Source of the DNA: Eumeta japonica
Taxonomy: Eukaryota; Arthropoda; Insecta; Lepidoptera; Psychidae
Reading direction: 5' to 3'
DNA: 64,000 bases
Assembly (NCBI GenBank): GCA_005406025.1
Contig: BGZK01000219.1
Span: 520,135 to 584,134 of the forward strand
How positions within the stretch are numbered: the stretch's first letter is position 1; each line of letters begins with the position of its first letter. The position numbers and the translations under genes were made by a program. Positions 38,201-50,330 of the stretch are shown in pieces. Below the pieces are notes generated by a model. It searched no databases and was not told the origin of the DNA. It worked only from the letters and a program-made list of their open reading frames with translations.

Positions 38201-40368
38201 ACACGGTCATATGTCAGTATGACTGCTGTGAAGCCTGCTGCTTTTGGAGCTGTCACGGGCAGGAACAAAGGGTTTGTAGGTCCATACTGAAAAACATTTT
38301 GTTTCACTATGCAAATAATTATGTACCATAATATATGAAATATATAAATAAACTTTTTTGCATTACCATAACATGAATTGTAATTGATTTAAAATTGTTC
38401 AATAGATAATGTAAAATGAAATTATAACTACAAAACTTTTCTTAATTTTATTTATATGTATGAATCTCAAACAGTCGCAAACTAAAATATGGCAAAAGTG
38501 TGGAAATAAAAAATTGAGTACGAACAGCTTTTTATACAAAATTTTAATGAATAAAAGGCTTATTATTTGCTTTATTATAAGAGCATATATGCTCTTACGT
38601 GTCTGAAAAAACTAATAGTAGGCAGGATTCTATAATTATCTATAAAACCTTCAACATAAAATGACAGAGTATCAATGTGCAAAGGATATCATACAATCTT
38701 GAAAAACCTTAAAGGGGCTATATTTTTTGGAAAATATTTTTAAAGAATTAAATGGAATAGACTTTGTAGAAGGCCCTGAAAGAAAAATAAAAGTTTCTTT
38801 GTTTGTTATAGCATTACACAGAATTGACTTTCATGAGGTGTTTACACTTGATTTTCTTGTTGGTCTGTCTGTTCAGATGAAGTCAAGGACAAAAACTAGT
38901 GTACAATAAAACTAACATATAATGATCATACTCACCAGGTGTTCAGGTAAATTCCATTCCTCATAAGTTTTCACAGATAAGGGAAATACTTTTTCATTAA
39001 TGATCTCTAATGTTGTCATCGTAATTTTTTCCATAGTTGAAAAATATTTATCATAGACCCATCTCCCATGTGCATACAATTCGCCTCTTCTCTCATCACT
39101 AATAGTATTCACAATGTTTAATAAATTTTTTATATTCGATTCAGGTATAAATATTGCTATTCTATGCCAGTCAATATGAGAGTCAAAAGGCATCACAATT
39201 GAATCAGCTATAACTATTGGTATGCAACCTGATGCTAACGCCTCCATCAATGAAATTTGAGCCAATCTTGCACTTCTAATAACCAAACAGAACAAACCGT
39301 GTTTCAAAACATCTGGATAGTTATACAACTTCCCTGTAACATATTGACATCTTAAAGAATAATTGGTTTCAGAATTAGTATTGCATCTGTCAAGTAAAAA
39401 CAAATCATTCGAAGAAGAAGCGATGTACTGAAGATATGTCAAATAATCATATGGGACATTTATCTGGGCAGATATCACCAAAAAAGATTTCTTTTCAGGT
39501 TGACTGCAATCTATATGTGAAGCAACTTCGCTATAAACTGGGATTGATACATCAAAACCATATCTAAAAGTCCATGTGTCAAAACCAGCCCCAGCAATGA
39601 TAGCTTTGCTTGTTTGTAAGTCTACTACTGTATTATAGTTAGGAGGTGATCCTGGTAACATATTGAAGATGATATGGTTTTCACCATCGCTCCAACTGTA
39701 ATAAATTTTATAATTGTTTAATCTAAAGCAGAATTCTATATACAAAATTATTAAATAAACTTATAAGCGTAGTCACAATTACTTTTAATAATTTTGTAGT
39801 AACAACCAAAAATATATTTGAGAAATACTTACTGAGGTAAAGACTGCAGAGCTTGGCCCACATGTTTATCCGAGAATGAATACTGATCCAAAGTATCAAT
39901 ACTAGGCACTAACAAGCAAGCATCATTAGGATTTGGTGTGTAATATTTACTACTTTTAATTGTGTCTAGTATATCGTAAAATTCTCTGGAAAACTGTGCT
40001 ATTGATAATCCATCCGATTTACGATAATCATTAAGAGGGTAAACGTATACGGTAATCTGATTATGCCCTAATTTTCCACAACGATATACGTTAAAACAGT
40101 CCCAATACGTGCAGTTACTATTTCGTGGATTGGCCTCGACGTAATCATTTTTCAATCTTATGACTGGTAAACTTTCTGAATCCAAATCGATGGGGTCATA
40201 TAACTCTGTTTTGGAAGAACTCGTTGAAAATGTATTATATATAATTGTAATTACCATCGATATTATAATAAACACCAATAGTCCAACGAAAAATCTATGA
40301 TATTGAAAATTCCTGTGAGGTACATATTTTAAGTGTTTGACATATTTTAGTGAAACTTCAGAAGCCAT
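32269..40368 (-). CDS. EXT2: Exostosin-2 (heparan sulfate co-polymerase), complete, 7 coding exons
   Basis: EXT2 pairs with EXT1 in the Golgi to extend heparan sulfate with alternating GlcNAc and GlcA; the fly homologue is sotv. Exons (minus strand): 40368-39833, 39695-38936, 38286-38103, 37494-37335, 37043-36923, 35249-35091, 32490-32269. All junctions are GT/AG and the phases join, giving 713 codons plus stop, against about 718 residues in vertebrates. Residues 26-44 form a type II membrane anchor. [14 protein letters not shown] and the exostosin (GT47) region follow to about residue 430. The GT64 domain then starts with [11 protein letters not shown], has the metal-binding IDDDI at about 532-536, [10 protein letters not shown] and [13 protein letters not shown]. 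The C-terminus RKKFKCPEC...YRDLGAL matches the family. Exon 4 must begin at the second AG (GTTGCAG, start 37494); the upstream AG at 37513 breaks the frame. Start ATG at 40368. All key residues look intact. Confidence 0.95.
34675..35010 (+). mobile_element. Possible solo LTR in EXT2 intron 6
   Basis: A compact, less AT-rich block begins TGTGATACCCATATGAGATG and contains an AATAAA-type signal (GCTGTAATAAAAAAGTC near 34880), followed by about 100 bases that look like R/U5 (CATTTCCTCCACCACACTGC). No internal retroviral sequence is next to it and I found no clean target duplication, so the ends are approximate. Confidence 0.3.
35384..35414. repeat. Perfect 15-bp hairpin, 1-nt loop
   Basis: GCATTGATACATGTC, A, GACATGTATCAATGC, within EXT2 intron 5. 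Confidence 0.9.
35490..36340 (+). pseudogene. LINE reverse transcriptase relic, antisense in EXT2 intron 5
   Basis: [20 protein letters not shown] is the RT catalytic motif C region; LINEs have YADD here and this copy has YAGD, so the second Asp-pair is broken. It continues as [19 protein letters not shown] and VSKTNVMVL, the usual segment after motif C in RTE-like elements. From about 35925 more tail is visible ([12 protein letters not shown], then a degraded WFGH-like part), broken by stops and by a small hairpin insertion near 35714-35751. Confidence 0.8.
35714..35751. repeat. 13-bp hairpin, 12-nt loop
   Basis: TATATGTGTACTC at 35714-35726 and GAGTACACATATA at 35739-35751, lying inside the LINE relic. 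Confidence 0.8.
36341..36700. repeat. GC-richer block in EXT2 intron 5, probably a repeat
   Basis: GTCGGTTTACGAGCGATAAT at the start and GACGTTATCATGACAAAAAA at the end enclose a GC-rich core (CTCGTCCCGCGCTCTCGCTC). ACGTGATAAC and GTTATCATGAC are weakly inverted. It looks like an inserted element; I cannot name it. Confidence 0.35.
38578..38597. repeat. 20-bp perfect palindrome
   Basis: TAAGAGCATATATGCTCTTA in EXT2 intron 2. Confidence 0.85.
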
Positions 40369-42786
40369 CTGTATGTTTTATGAATTTGAAGCTATTTCGT
40401 ACATTATTTTTGAATTATTCATAAACAAATAATTAATCACCACACTATTACTACAAGATCAACAAAAAAGCACTACAATCGAATTAATTAGATATACATA
40501 TTGATAAATCTGTCATAAGTACGTAAAGTTATCTGTCAATCAGTTTAAGAACAAAATGTCAGGATCAATGTTTCGAAACAAGTAATAAATGCAATGATAT
40601 CTAGTATACAAAAATTGTTTCCTTTTTATTTTAAAAGTTTTAGTTAAGTTGATTTTGCTCTTTATATGAAAAATAAGTTCACATGTAAATGTTTATTGTT
40701 ATTAGTTAATAAAACTGAACGCAACCCTAGTGAATGAACAGTTGTGACAACATGGCAACAAACAGATTTTTTGGGTTAATAGATAAAATAAAGAAAACCA
40801 TAAATTTTCGGAAGGTTGTTACCTAATTAGAAATTTTAAAGCATGTTGGCACTTGCACACATTTAAGCACCTTAAAAATGTTTTATTCAAATTTTCACGT
40901 TCATATAAAAGTGCATATAATATGCACTTAATTTTTTTTTCCTTATATGATCTGCTTTCAGTTTCGCTTAATTCTCAGTAAAAATTAACATACACCGAGT
41001 TATTAAAAAACCTTCATAAGTAGAAAAGTAATTTAAGTCTAGTTTATTTGGAAAGTTTATTTAAAAATCTATATTTGAAAAACATTTTGTCAAATGGAAA
41101 AAACGGACTAACCCCCAAAACAACCGAGTACTAAACAAGAACAGTTACAATTAACCTTACAAGGGTGAGAAATCATCATTCAACTTTAATAAAATTTAAG
41201 GATACTTTAGTCAAATTTGAGATACACACCTACTGAGAGGATGAACGGAAGTTCTTTGAACTAATAATATAAAACCAGATCAGGATTTTTAAATTCTGCC
41301 CTGAGATTGCTTCTATCTAATAAGTGACGTACTGAATAACTGATAAAATTTTCATCCTTTCTTTAAACTTTAAGAAGCATTGTTATTCAAATCGATTTCA
41401 ATCACGGGCACTAAGGTTCAAATCTTATTGTGAAAATGATAGTAAATTAATTTGATTATTTTAAGGACGTTACTAATTATAAAATATCAGTAGAGCAAGA
41501 GTAGATTGTTATTTTATCACGTATCCTACGTCTGCATTTTTATCCGTTTCCTTATAGAAAACGTGTAGTAAAATGAAAAAAAAATGCTTAGCTCTGAATA
41601 CTATTTAATAGCACAGCACACTGATGATACATAATTTTTCAGTCGTACGTCGTCGTCTGGGCAGTACAAACGTTGTTTTAACAATTAAACTCAAGTTATA
41701 CCTGTGATATTGTAGAAGCGAGGAGAACAAAATATATCATAATTGATATAAATTTTAACGCAAAGTATCTGAACGATCTATATCTTTACGATCTTAACTA
41801 TGTTTTGAAATACGAACATATGATGAGAACATACGAACAAACTTTTTTATTAATAAAAAAAGAACCTACTTCCTTCCATATTATAAAATAAAAAGTCAAT
41901 TTATCTCTCCATTTATGCTCTTATAACTCGAAAACCAAAGGTACAATTTATATGGTCCTTTAGTTATTATTGACATTCGGTATTTGGTCTGGTTTTAGTT
42001 TAAACAAATTCCTACCATGGTTTCAATTGCCTAAATATAAAATGAATTCTTTATAGTATTATAAAGATGGTTATTAGTAGCTGTAACATTTAAGGAAAGA
42101 TTAAGGTCAACAACAGTTTGTTAAGGAGATCGCAAGCGAGGTTCAAATCGGAATCAAAAGCGGAAGACAGATTGTTTTATAAAAAAGTAATTTAGAGACA
42201 ATACCGGTAAAAATATACATATTTAACAAAATTTGATAGGATTTGAATAGACGGTAGAACCAGGATTAAGATCCAGTGTTAGACCCAAAAAAAATCAATA
42301 ACTTTAATAGGATCGAATTTGTGGTTGAATTAATTCTATGCACACGCGAACGAAGCAATGGGGACAAAAAGTAGTAAATACCAATATTAGAAAAAAATAG
42401 ATCAAATAAGTAGAAGCAAAGCTGTAACAGTATATTTAGGTAGAATATTTTACAGTTTGCAATAACTGCCCTTCTTGACTACCAATAAATGTAAAAAATT
42501 TAAAACGTATGCAAAATTTTAAAAGTCATAACTAAAAAAATATTTTAGTAGAATAAAAATAAGATAAAGTAGAAACTGATAATTTTTATAATTATGTAAC
42601 CTTGTGTAAAATATTAATCTACGAAACTTTCTTTAGATATTTGCGGTTCACGTTTGACTTGTTATTTGTTTTGCTGTCAGTTTTGTGTTGTGCGTAGTTA
42701 TGTTTGTGTTGCTCATGGCTTGATTAATTTCTTAATATTTTCATTTCTTCATTTCCGTCTCATATTTCGTTTAGGCTTGACCAGAG
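40369..42786. promoter_or_regulatory. Divergent intergenic region between EXT2 and GNB1L
   Basis: Both genes start outward from this 2.4-kb interval, so it must hold both promoters. It is AT-rich and has no CpG-rich block. A palindrome AAGTGCATA-TAA-TATGCACTT lies at 40909-40929. No exon was recognised inside. Confidence 0.5.
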
Positions 42787-43978
42787 ATGGCTCTACTACC
42801 GCCTGATCCTATATACACCATTAGAAATGTGGATAATCAACCAGTCCACAGTTTAGAGTTTAGCTTCTTACCGGGCGGTTTGGAGAGGTTGTTGGCCGGT
42901 TCCAAAAATGGCTATGTTAATGCATACAGCCTTCAGGTAATTTCTTTTGATACAAAATTTATTTACAAAATATACTTTGTAAAAGATAAATTTATAGAAA
43001 TAATAGAATTGGTAGAGAGAAACCATACAACCCTATTTTTTTATTTAAGGGATTATATATCTACCCTCCAAATCTACCATAGTTGTTCTTTATACTTTAA
43101 AGTAAATCTTAAACAGCATAGAATTTGTACAATGACATTATTAAATATTTTTTCTTCTATTTTAGACAAATCGAGTTCAACAAAAAATTCTAGTTGGTCA
43201 AGCTCCCATACTGAACATTCGTCATACAGATAGTCATCTCATCACTCAAGAAAAAGGAGGCAAAATTAAAATTTTTCAGTTGGCTAATAGTGGCTACCAG
43301 GAGCAGGCGTGTTTTGAAACTGACCATGTTGGTTTTTGTCGATTTGCTATAAACACAAAACTCGAAACATTGTATGTACCTGCTGGAGAATCCAAAATAG
43401 CAATATATAACTATTCCAGTGAGAAAATGGGTTATTTGACTCCTAATGAATCATGCAAACTTGGAGACCCCATGTGCCTTAAATATGTGGAGTTTTCTGA
43501 AAATCCATATCTACTTACTGGTTATGAAAATGGCTGGATATACCTTTGGGATCTCAAAACTAGTCAGTGCATCAGTAAATTGGAAATAAAGCAGTGCCCA
43601 ATGTCTATAGATTATCATCTTGAACAGCAAAGGGGTATCTGTGGAAATGCTTCAGATGTGATACAAATATTTGGTATTGGAAAACAAGACTTAAATTTAT
43701 CTTTGAGAGGAGAGATATCTATTAAAAATCATGGGGTGAATAAAGTTCAATCACATTCGGATGGCAAAGTTTTTGCGAGTGCAGGTTGGGATGGACGTAT
43801 TCGTATCTTCTCTTGGTGGACACTTAGAGCTCTTGTGGTGCTCACAGAACATAAAGCTGCAGTCCAGGATCTTACTTATTCTGAGCAAAATGTCTCCCAG
43901 TGGAATGCAAACATAATGGCAGCTGGAGGTCTTGATGGAGCTATAACCCTTTGGAACCTCTACAATAATAAGCAATAA
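42787..43978 (+). CDS. GNB1L: GNB1L-type WD-repeat protein, complete, 2 exons
   Basis: G protein beta subunit-like 1 is a WD40 scaffold; in other animals it supports stability of PIKK kinases (family knowledge). Exons 42787-42936 and 43166-43978, joined across a 229-base intron (donor CAG|GTAATT, acceptor TTTTAG|ACA) in phase 0, give 320 aa; the human protein is about 327. The N-terminus PPDPIYTIRNV...PVHSL is the family's opening. WD-type strand ends occur at SKNGYVNAYSLQ (~40-50), GYENGWIYLWDLK (~168-180), SAGWDGRIRIFSWW (~255-268) and GGLDGAITLWNLY (~303-315). VGFCRF and GDPMCLKYVEF match GNB1L rather than other beta-propellers. Start ATG at 42787 is the first in frame. Single-exon reading of 42787-43233 runs through the intron and is wrong. 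Confidence 0.92.
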
Positions 43979-46140
43979 TTATGTTTTTTTGTAATGTTTA
44001 TGTCTTAATAAGTTGCTTACTTTACTATGTTGTTGAGTAATGTTAAATTGAGCATTAAGATGCTAACAAGTATAAAATCATTTTCCTGTTTGGTTAAGTG
44101 TATTTTTTTTAGATCTTTGTAGTTTAGCATGTGTTCCATTCTTTTTTTCTGTATTGAGCATTTGTTAGATTTGTTTAACATTACAGAAATTATAAAAAAG
44201 AAGTACTGAATTATTGTAATACGAATCGATAAAATGTAAGATTAATTTGTTAACATTTCTTGTTAATCATTTTTCGACAAGTTTCAGAGATGGTGATTAA
44301 AAAGCGATGTTAAATTCTCATTATTTCATTTCCTCATTCTGTAGAATATGATACTTTATAAATTATATGTGTAGAAGCATAAACAAGAGATCAATTAGAA
44401 TAAAAAAGTATTGTTCGAATCATCTTGCCTGCATGATTATTTGAAATTTCATAAATAGATTTTCATGATCGATGCAGTTAACTATTAACTGTATTTAATG
44501 TCTATACATTAAACATCAATTTATGCAGCACAAAAAAAATGATTAATTAATCTCAATAGAGGTCGATGCCAAAGAACAAACACTTAGTTGAGATGATTCT
44601 CAAAGTGCTAATTGTAAACATTTAGTAAACACAAAGTAAACATTTGAAAATAATTACATGGCTTAAACAACTATGTAGATGAGATTTTGATATAATACAA
44701 CTTGATTTCTACCTAATTCCACATGTAATATCAATTTATTTTAAACAGAAGCTGTGTTCAATTTCGATCCTGTCAATGTAATATTTATTTTCATAAAAAA
44801 ACTGAGAGTGTTAAATAGGTCTGTTTTAAAATTATTTCTAAATGTAATAATATGAGTTTATTTGTTCATTGTCACTGTCATTTTTTAAACTGATTATGTA
44901 ATTAAATTTTGCACAATACCTATGCATTAAATCTTTTGTAATGCAATAGCCAAGATACAAATAGGCACCTACCTAAATAGTGATCACATATAGTGATTCA
45001 TTTAGGCAGTCACTAATTGTTTTTACAGGTGGTAGCTTAACTTATTTACACACTTGGTATGTGTAAGTAGAAACGTACAAATTTTTAGTAAAAATGTAGT
45101 ACATGCTGTCAACACTGAAAAAAATTTATGTACTACTAGATTTCACTTGCGGCAGTGCCTGTATAAATGCAGAATGCATCTGTTCATCCTTTTTAATATA
45201 TCACATTCTAGCTCTGAAACATGCTGTTAATGCTAATCTTGACTCCTATCGCGATCTCCTTTTTGATTCTATTTTGGTCCTGCCTTTGAATCTGATCTTG
45301 GTTCCACTATCTACTGTGGCCCCGGTCTCACGTTATGTCAAACAGGTATATTGTAACATATCTGCATGAGTGTGATCTGTAGAGTTTTAAACACAGTCAT
45401 CAATTTCAAATTATAATTATTTACAACAATTTCCATACTGTATCTGTGTAAACTCTATAACAAACTTTTATATAATGAAAATCCTATTAATATTAATACC
45501 CATAGGTCACCTTTATATTCAAAGAATAGGTACCTATGTGCAATAAATATTATGTACACCGCCATTCAGTAAAATTTCCTTAAACTTTATAGACTTAATT
45601 AATTAAATCCCATTAGAACTATGAATTTTAATGGGATAAAAACCATTTTAGAGATCATTTCAATATAATCCAATCAACAAACCAAATTTTATTCAGGTCG
45701 GTTTACCAATAATGTAGATAGTTAGTTATAGTTCCTGACTATCACAGAGACAATGAATTGTTATGGCATAAATATAGCCTTTGTCACCCTCCGATCCATC
45801 AACTACTTTTCAAAAAATAACGTCGATTCCTTGCTCTGTTGGTGTATGGAAGAAAAAAAAAACCATCTGCTAGTCTAGAACGTTTGATTACATCTTGTAT
45901 TTCTCCCATAGATGTCGCCCTATGAAACAAAAACACCAGCACGTGCGGCTTTGCGGCGCCTTCACACCTATACTTATGGATTATATTCTTGTTACATGCA
46001 CTCGATTAAAGGGAAAATACGAAATATTCTAAAATCTATACCGGAAAAATAATTACTATCATTAATATTTTATTTTAAATACGATAAGTCCAATAATATA
46101 TTGCTTATCTCAATAAATTTTTGAAGGCATTGTTTGTCAT
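43979..46140. other. Intergenic 3' of GNB1L, no gene seen
   Basis: AT-rich. A fragment at about 45235-45335 (GACTCCTATCGCGATCTCC) is another piece of the hexamer-core repeat; the frame at 45103-45369 is a shadow of it. The GNB1L polyadenylation site is not obvious. Confidence 0.5.
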
Positions 46141-46149
46141 TTATTTATG

Positions 46150-46990
46150 ACTATCTTCGGCCCACGGCTCCACTCGCGTGGAAATAGCCTGAATTAATTT
46201 ATATTGTATAATGATTTTAATAATGATCCTGATTGCTATCTCGTTCTCGATTCTGATCTCAGTTCTGTTTTTGGTGCCAAGTATTCCACTCTCGATTCCA
46301 ATCGCGACACCGTTTTTGTTTTCGAATCCAGTCTTGATCTAAGTACATTCCAATTCTGTTCCCGCTTTTCATGTTGATTTCAGTACAGCACCTTATTTCG
46401 CTTCCAATTATGTTCTTGATTCTAATTTTGGTCTCACACTCGCGTTTTATCTTGATTCCATTTTCGATTTTGATACCTCCCAGTCTCGACTCTTGATTCT
46501 GCTTCCCGTCTCTCTAGCTATATTTCAATTTCTCTAATGCTAGTATAAAACTAAAATTCAGGCTTTATTATTCGTGGACAATATAGCTTTTTATAAATGA
46601 AAGAATCTGTAATAGTACAAATATGCAGATAAGTCAAGGTGAAATATAAATAGTCTATTTTACTCAAGGAGCTCCTTATTAGTAAAAGAATTTTTAGAAT
46701 CGATTCAGTGGTTCGGTTCAATAATACAAATACGCAGATGAAGTCGTGTACAAATGCAAATTTTTTTTTACATAAACCTTTCTATTTGCGCATACAACAC
46801 ATCATCAGTTTCACAGTAATCAGATGAATGGCTTAGGGACGCAAAGTAAACTAATAAAAGACACTCATTAAAGATAGTCTATCCATATGCACAATTTGAT
46901 TTCAATCCATTCAGCCTTTTCGGAGATTAGCTCCGACATACGGACAAACCAACACTATCTACAGACAGACAGTAGTTAGAATAAAAATTT
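46150..46990 (+). repeat. Dispersed repeat with hexamer-periodic core, copy C (longest)
   Basis: Head CGGCTCCACTCGCGTGGAAA at about 46163, hexamer-periodic core 46228-46520 (CTCGATTCTGATCTCAGTTC), then the tail shared with copies A and B: TAGTACAAATATGCAGATAA, CAAGGAGCTCCTTATTAGT, CACATCATCAGTTTCACAGT. It ends with an RTE-type 3' end: CAATTTGATTTCAATCCATT, CAGCCTTTTCGGAGATTAGC and ACAGACAGACAG. This copy shows that the core belongs to an element with a CGCGTGG head and a LINE-like tail. Confidence 0.7.
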
Positions 46991-47039
46991 AAGAATTGTA
47001 AGTACAGATAAGTGCTTCATGGAATAAATACGGGGTCAC

Positions 47040-47850
47040 TCTGGAATTTTGGAGACACTGTCAAACGCTGGGTTTCCTGCGGCTAAGAGGGGTCCATTTA
47101 ATTACTTGACACAAGTTTTCGATCCCATCCCCCCTCAGTGAGATTTGACACTACCTTCTTTACCCCTCTAATCTCACTTGAGATTTTGGAAAATGCTAAT
47201 TTCTGGGAGCTGTTTGATCTCGTGCTGAACGTGCAACACAAATTCTTCCCTTTTCAGGAACCTCTGCTTCGCTGCGTTCCAAAACCTTGTCACTTCTCCC
47301 TGGCAGCACTTTTTCGTATTCTAGACGTATCTTTTCACGCATGCACTATAAACAATCATGATGAGTCATTTTGAATGAGTGACAGTGCGACTGCGCCGTC
47401 GACTAACGAAACATGTGCGGGTGCGAGCAGCAGGTCGGGGCGCGGCCGCGCGCCGCAGCCGCCCGGCTCGTACGCCGCAGGGATCGTTGAGATTGTACAG
47501 TACGCGTTTGGCTTGCTGGCCGTTGGCGGCTAAACAATTGAGGGGCTAGTGTGCTACTTCGTGACATTCGCATAATCACGATAAATACTATTATGATTTA
47601 GCAATATTTTAGTGGAGAATTTCTCGCAATTTCACACTATACGAAAAAAAATTATCGAGACCCCACCCCTCATGTAACATTAGGTGAGATTCGGATAGAC
47701 CCCCCCAAACGCCCTTCCTAATTAAGGGATTTTCCCTTATGACAGCACATGCGTGCAAGATCTCTTCACTACAAAAGCGCGCGCAGTAGTTTCTTCTTGC
47801 GTTTTTAAGTGTAAGTGTCGTAAAGTGTGTTTCTGTAAAATAAATAATAC
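47040..47850. other. Unassigned block with a CpG-rich centre
   Basis: GC-rich run near 47390-47520 (GCGGCCGCGCGCCGCAGCCG) between two passages with pyrimidine-rich AATCTCAC/GTGAGAT motifs. The plus frame 47138-47374 has no domain. Could be a transposon fragment or regulatory DNA. Confidence 0.35.
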
Positions 47851-47965
47851 ATTTGAAACGTGAACACTGGCGAGCTATGATGTACTATTATTTTAAGGTT
47901 GGTCTATTCGAAGAGCAATGTGTGTAGCGGTTACAGTTAGTGTTTAATAATGAAGCTCCATCTTG

Positions 47966-48200
47966 AGACACTGTTTTTCCATGGTTTAGAGAATTTCGTA
48001 ATGGACGCAACTCATTTCAAGATGAAGAGCATACGGAAAGGTCTACAGTTAATCTAGATAATGTCGTTCGTGTTCGTAAAATAATAAAAGATGACAAGCG
48101 ACGCATTCAGAATACTCTTGGGATTGGATCCACAACGGTGTATAAGATCTTGCATGATGAATTAAAAAAATGTTTTTCGTTGGGTTCTACATCATCTTAA
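47966..48200 (+). pseudogene. mariner transposase relic, N-terminal DNA-binding part
   Basis: One open frame reads TVFPWFREFRNGRNSFQDEE, then VNLDNVVRVRKIIKDDKRR and NTLGIGSTTVYKILHDEL, the paired helix-turn-helix region of mariner transposases. The frame stops after GSTSS where family members continue toward the catalytic domain; only traces follow (QTPKIPACK). No terminal inverted repeats found. Confidence 0.8.
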
Positions 48201-48276
48201 ACAAACACCAAAAATTCCAGCGTGTAAGGATCAGCCGACAGATATTAAAGTTATTGAATAGAAGCAGTCACCATAT

Positions 48277-48296
48277 TGTGTGTGTGTGTGTGTGTT
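48277..48296. repeat. TG microsatellite
   Basis: About nine TG units followed by TTGTG. Confidence 0.9.
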
Positions 48297-48299
48297 GTG

Positions 48300-50330
48300 A
48301 AAACCTTTCATATCTTTAGAATGGATTGACCGATCGAAACGCAGTTTGCGACATTCGAGAGGAGTCTATTCAACTTGTACATCCTGAAACATTGAATTCG
48401 TTCCGAACGGTGGATTTTGAAGAATGTCAAAAACAAAATATTCAGAAAAATGTTTTTATGAAAGAACTTCTAAACTGCTCTACCGATCGATACCAAAATA
48501 TAATAAGCTCTTTTCCCTAAATGGTTGATTTGTTCAAAAGACAAAGTGGACAAGAATTTTTCAGTGTTTTTTAGAATATTTTTGAAACCACTCTGCCGAT
48601 AAATTTAAAACCTAAGCAGTTGTACTCTTTAAAAAAACAACGTCGATCGTCGTAAATCGCATCAAAATTGGATGGTTCATTCATGAGATAACGTTAACGA
48701 AAAATTCTAAAAAAAGGTATTTTTTTTCAAAATGACGTTAAATTCTTAATAGATTGATGTTTGGTACTCGGTCATCTTTTTCTGTTTAAACTGTGTCAAA
48801 TGCCATAAAACAGATCAAAGTCTAATTATGTTTTCGAAAGATATCGTAATTGAAATATTAATAAATAGCTTTATTTAACTTCCCACTATCAAAATAGCAA
48901 AAATTAATTAAACTAGTTAGTAATGTTTTTAGTCCAAATCAAATCAAAAATATCTTTAATTCGTAGGTAATGAAATTACACTTGAAATATGTCATTAATA
49001 AATTCATTTCGACATTACCGCCCATTCCAAATGCTGATTCACCGAGAGAAGAATGGCCAAGAAACTCAAGGCTTGCTCTTTTTACTCATCAATACAAAAG
49101 ATTTCGTAATTTATAATTTGGTCGACATTTAAAAATAATATGAAATAACCTGATAAGCGAGCAGCTCAATCCCAGGAGTTTTTTCATTAAGAAATTCCAA
49201 CACGGTACAATAGCCCTTGCCATATAAGTTTCTTTTAAGGAAAGGTTTAAACTCAGCAAATGGCAAATTTTGAATTTCAGCTGGTATCTTGTTATAAAAG
49301 TGCACATACATCCCCTCAAATGATTTATTAACTTGACTTAGTCGGGTCTTATGAGTAGCAAGATCGTTCTTATGTCTAGTATTAGTGTTATGGATGTCGC
49401 TCCTTTTTTCGAACGATTCTATATTTCTCTTCGCATACCAAGTTTTCGTATATATCTTGTGATGCTAGAGTTAGGATATTAATTTCCTTAAATTTTTCTT
49501 TGAGAGATGTCCGGTTCGAAAATAAGGATTTTATCAGATCTTGATATTTAAGGGTCCTAAAAATCTATTTTGACCATTTTTCACATGATTTCTGTATGTG
49601 TACGTGTGTATGTACGTGTTGAAAAAAATATCAGTGTTTTTTTGTAGAATATGTCTTAGCAAGCAACATAGATTACAACGTTGTAAACTGTGTCAAACTC
49701 GATTTCCTTATTTAAGAGATATTTTGTTTAAAAGGTTAACAAAACATTCACCAAAAAGAATTTTTTCAAAATGACTTCTAAGTTTCTTCCTGGATGGATA
49801 TTTAGTATCGGCAAATACCGCAAAGTAAATTGAAATAAAACAATGTATTCGATAGATATCTTAGTTTAAAAATTGAAAAAATGGCGTTTTATTTAAATAA
49901 ATTTCGATGTTGAACTCGAAAAGTTAAGAACGTATAAGAACTATATTTTTGAACTCGGAGAACTTGAAAAAGCTCTTAAGCCTCACTAGAAGAAACTTTT
50001 AAGCTCAAACTCAATAATTTACTGCTAGGTGTATTTTTAAAGTCTTTGAGCTCGAAAGTAGTAAAAAATTTCAAGAATGGCCTATAAGATCAACTGGTTT
50101 GTCGAACTTTTGAGCTTAAAAAGTTTAAAGATAAGTCTTTGATCTTTGAGACAACTATATTATTGAACTCGAGGAACACAAATGCACATCGATAAATATC
50201 ATGGCGGGATGTTTTAGGGATGGCCTGCAGGGTCAACCGTTTTACAGACTTTTTTTGTAAAAATTTTTGTATAAATAGCTCCCGAACAATTAATTGTATG
50301 TGTACTGTTGTAACAGAGTTGGCTTTTATA
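48300..50330 (+). repeat. Long dispersed repeat, copy 2, interrupted by a LINE relic
   Basis: Matches 19740-20930 in order and orientation (see that entry). The match is broken at about 48900-49480 by the LINE relic on the opposite strand, so the LINE landed after this repeat. Confidence 0.6.
49125..49440 (-). pseudogene. LINE relic: reverse transcriptase C-terminal region
   Basis: Reads HKNDLATHKTRLSQVNKSFE, then MYVHFYNKIPAEIQNLPFAE and FLKRNLYGKGYCTVLEFLN, ending near VISYYF. Homologous to the plus-strand relic at 27577-27900. Upstream of the frame the match is broken by stops. Confidence 0.75.

Noticed and set aside
42937..43233. GNB1L as a single 148-residue protein plus a separate 232-residue protein
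   Set aside because: The first frame runs into an intron with a clear GTAATT donor, and the second lacks an ATG at its apparent start; splicing joins them into one WD protein.
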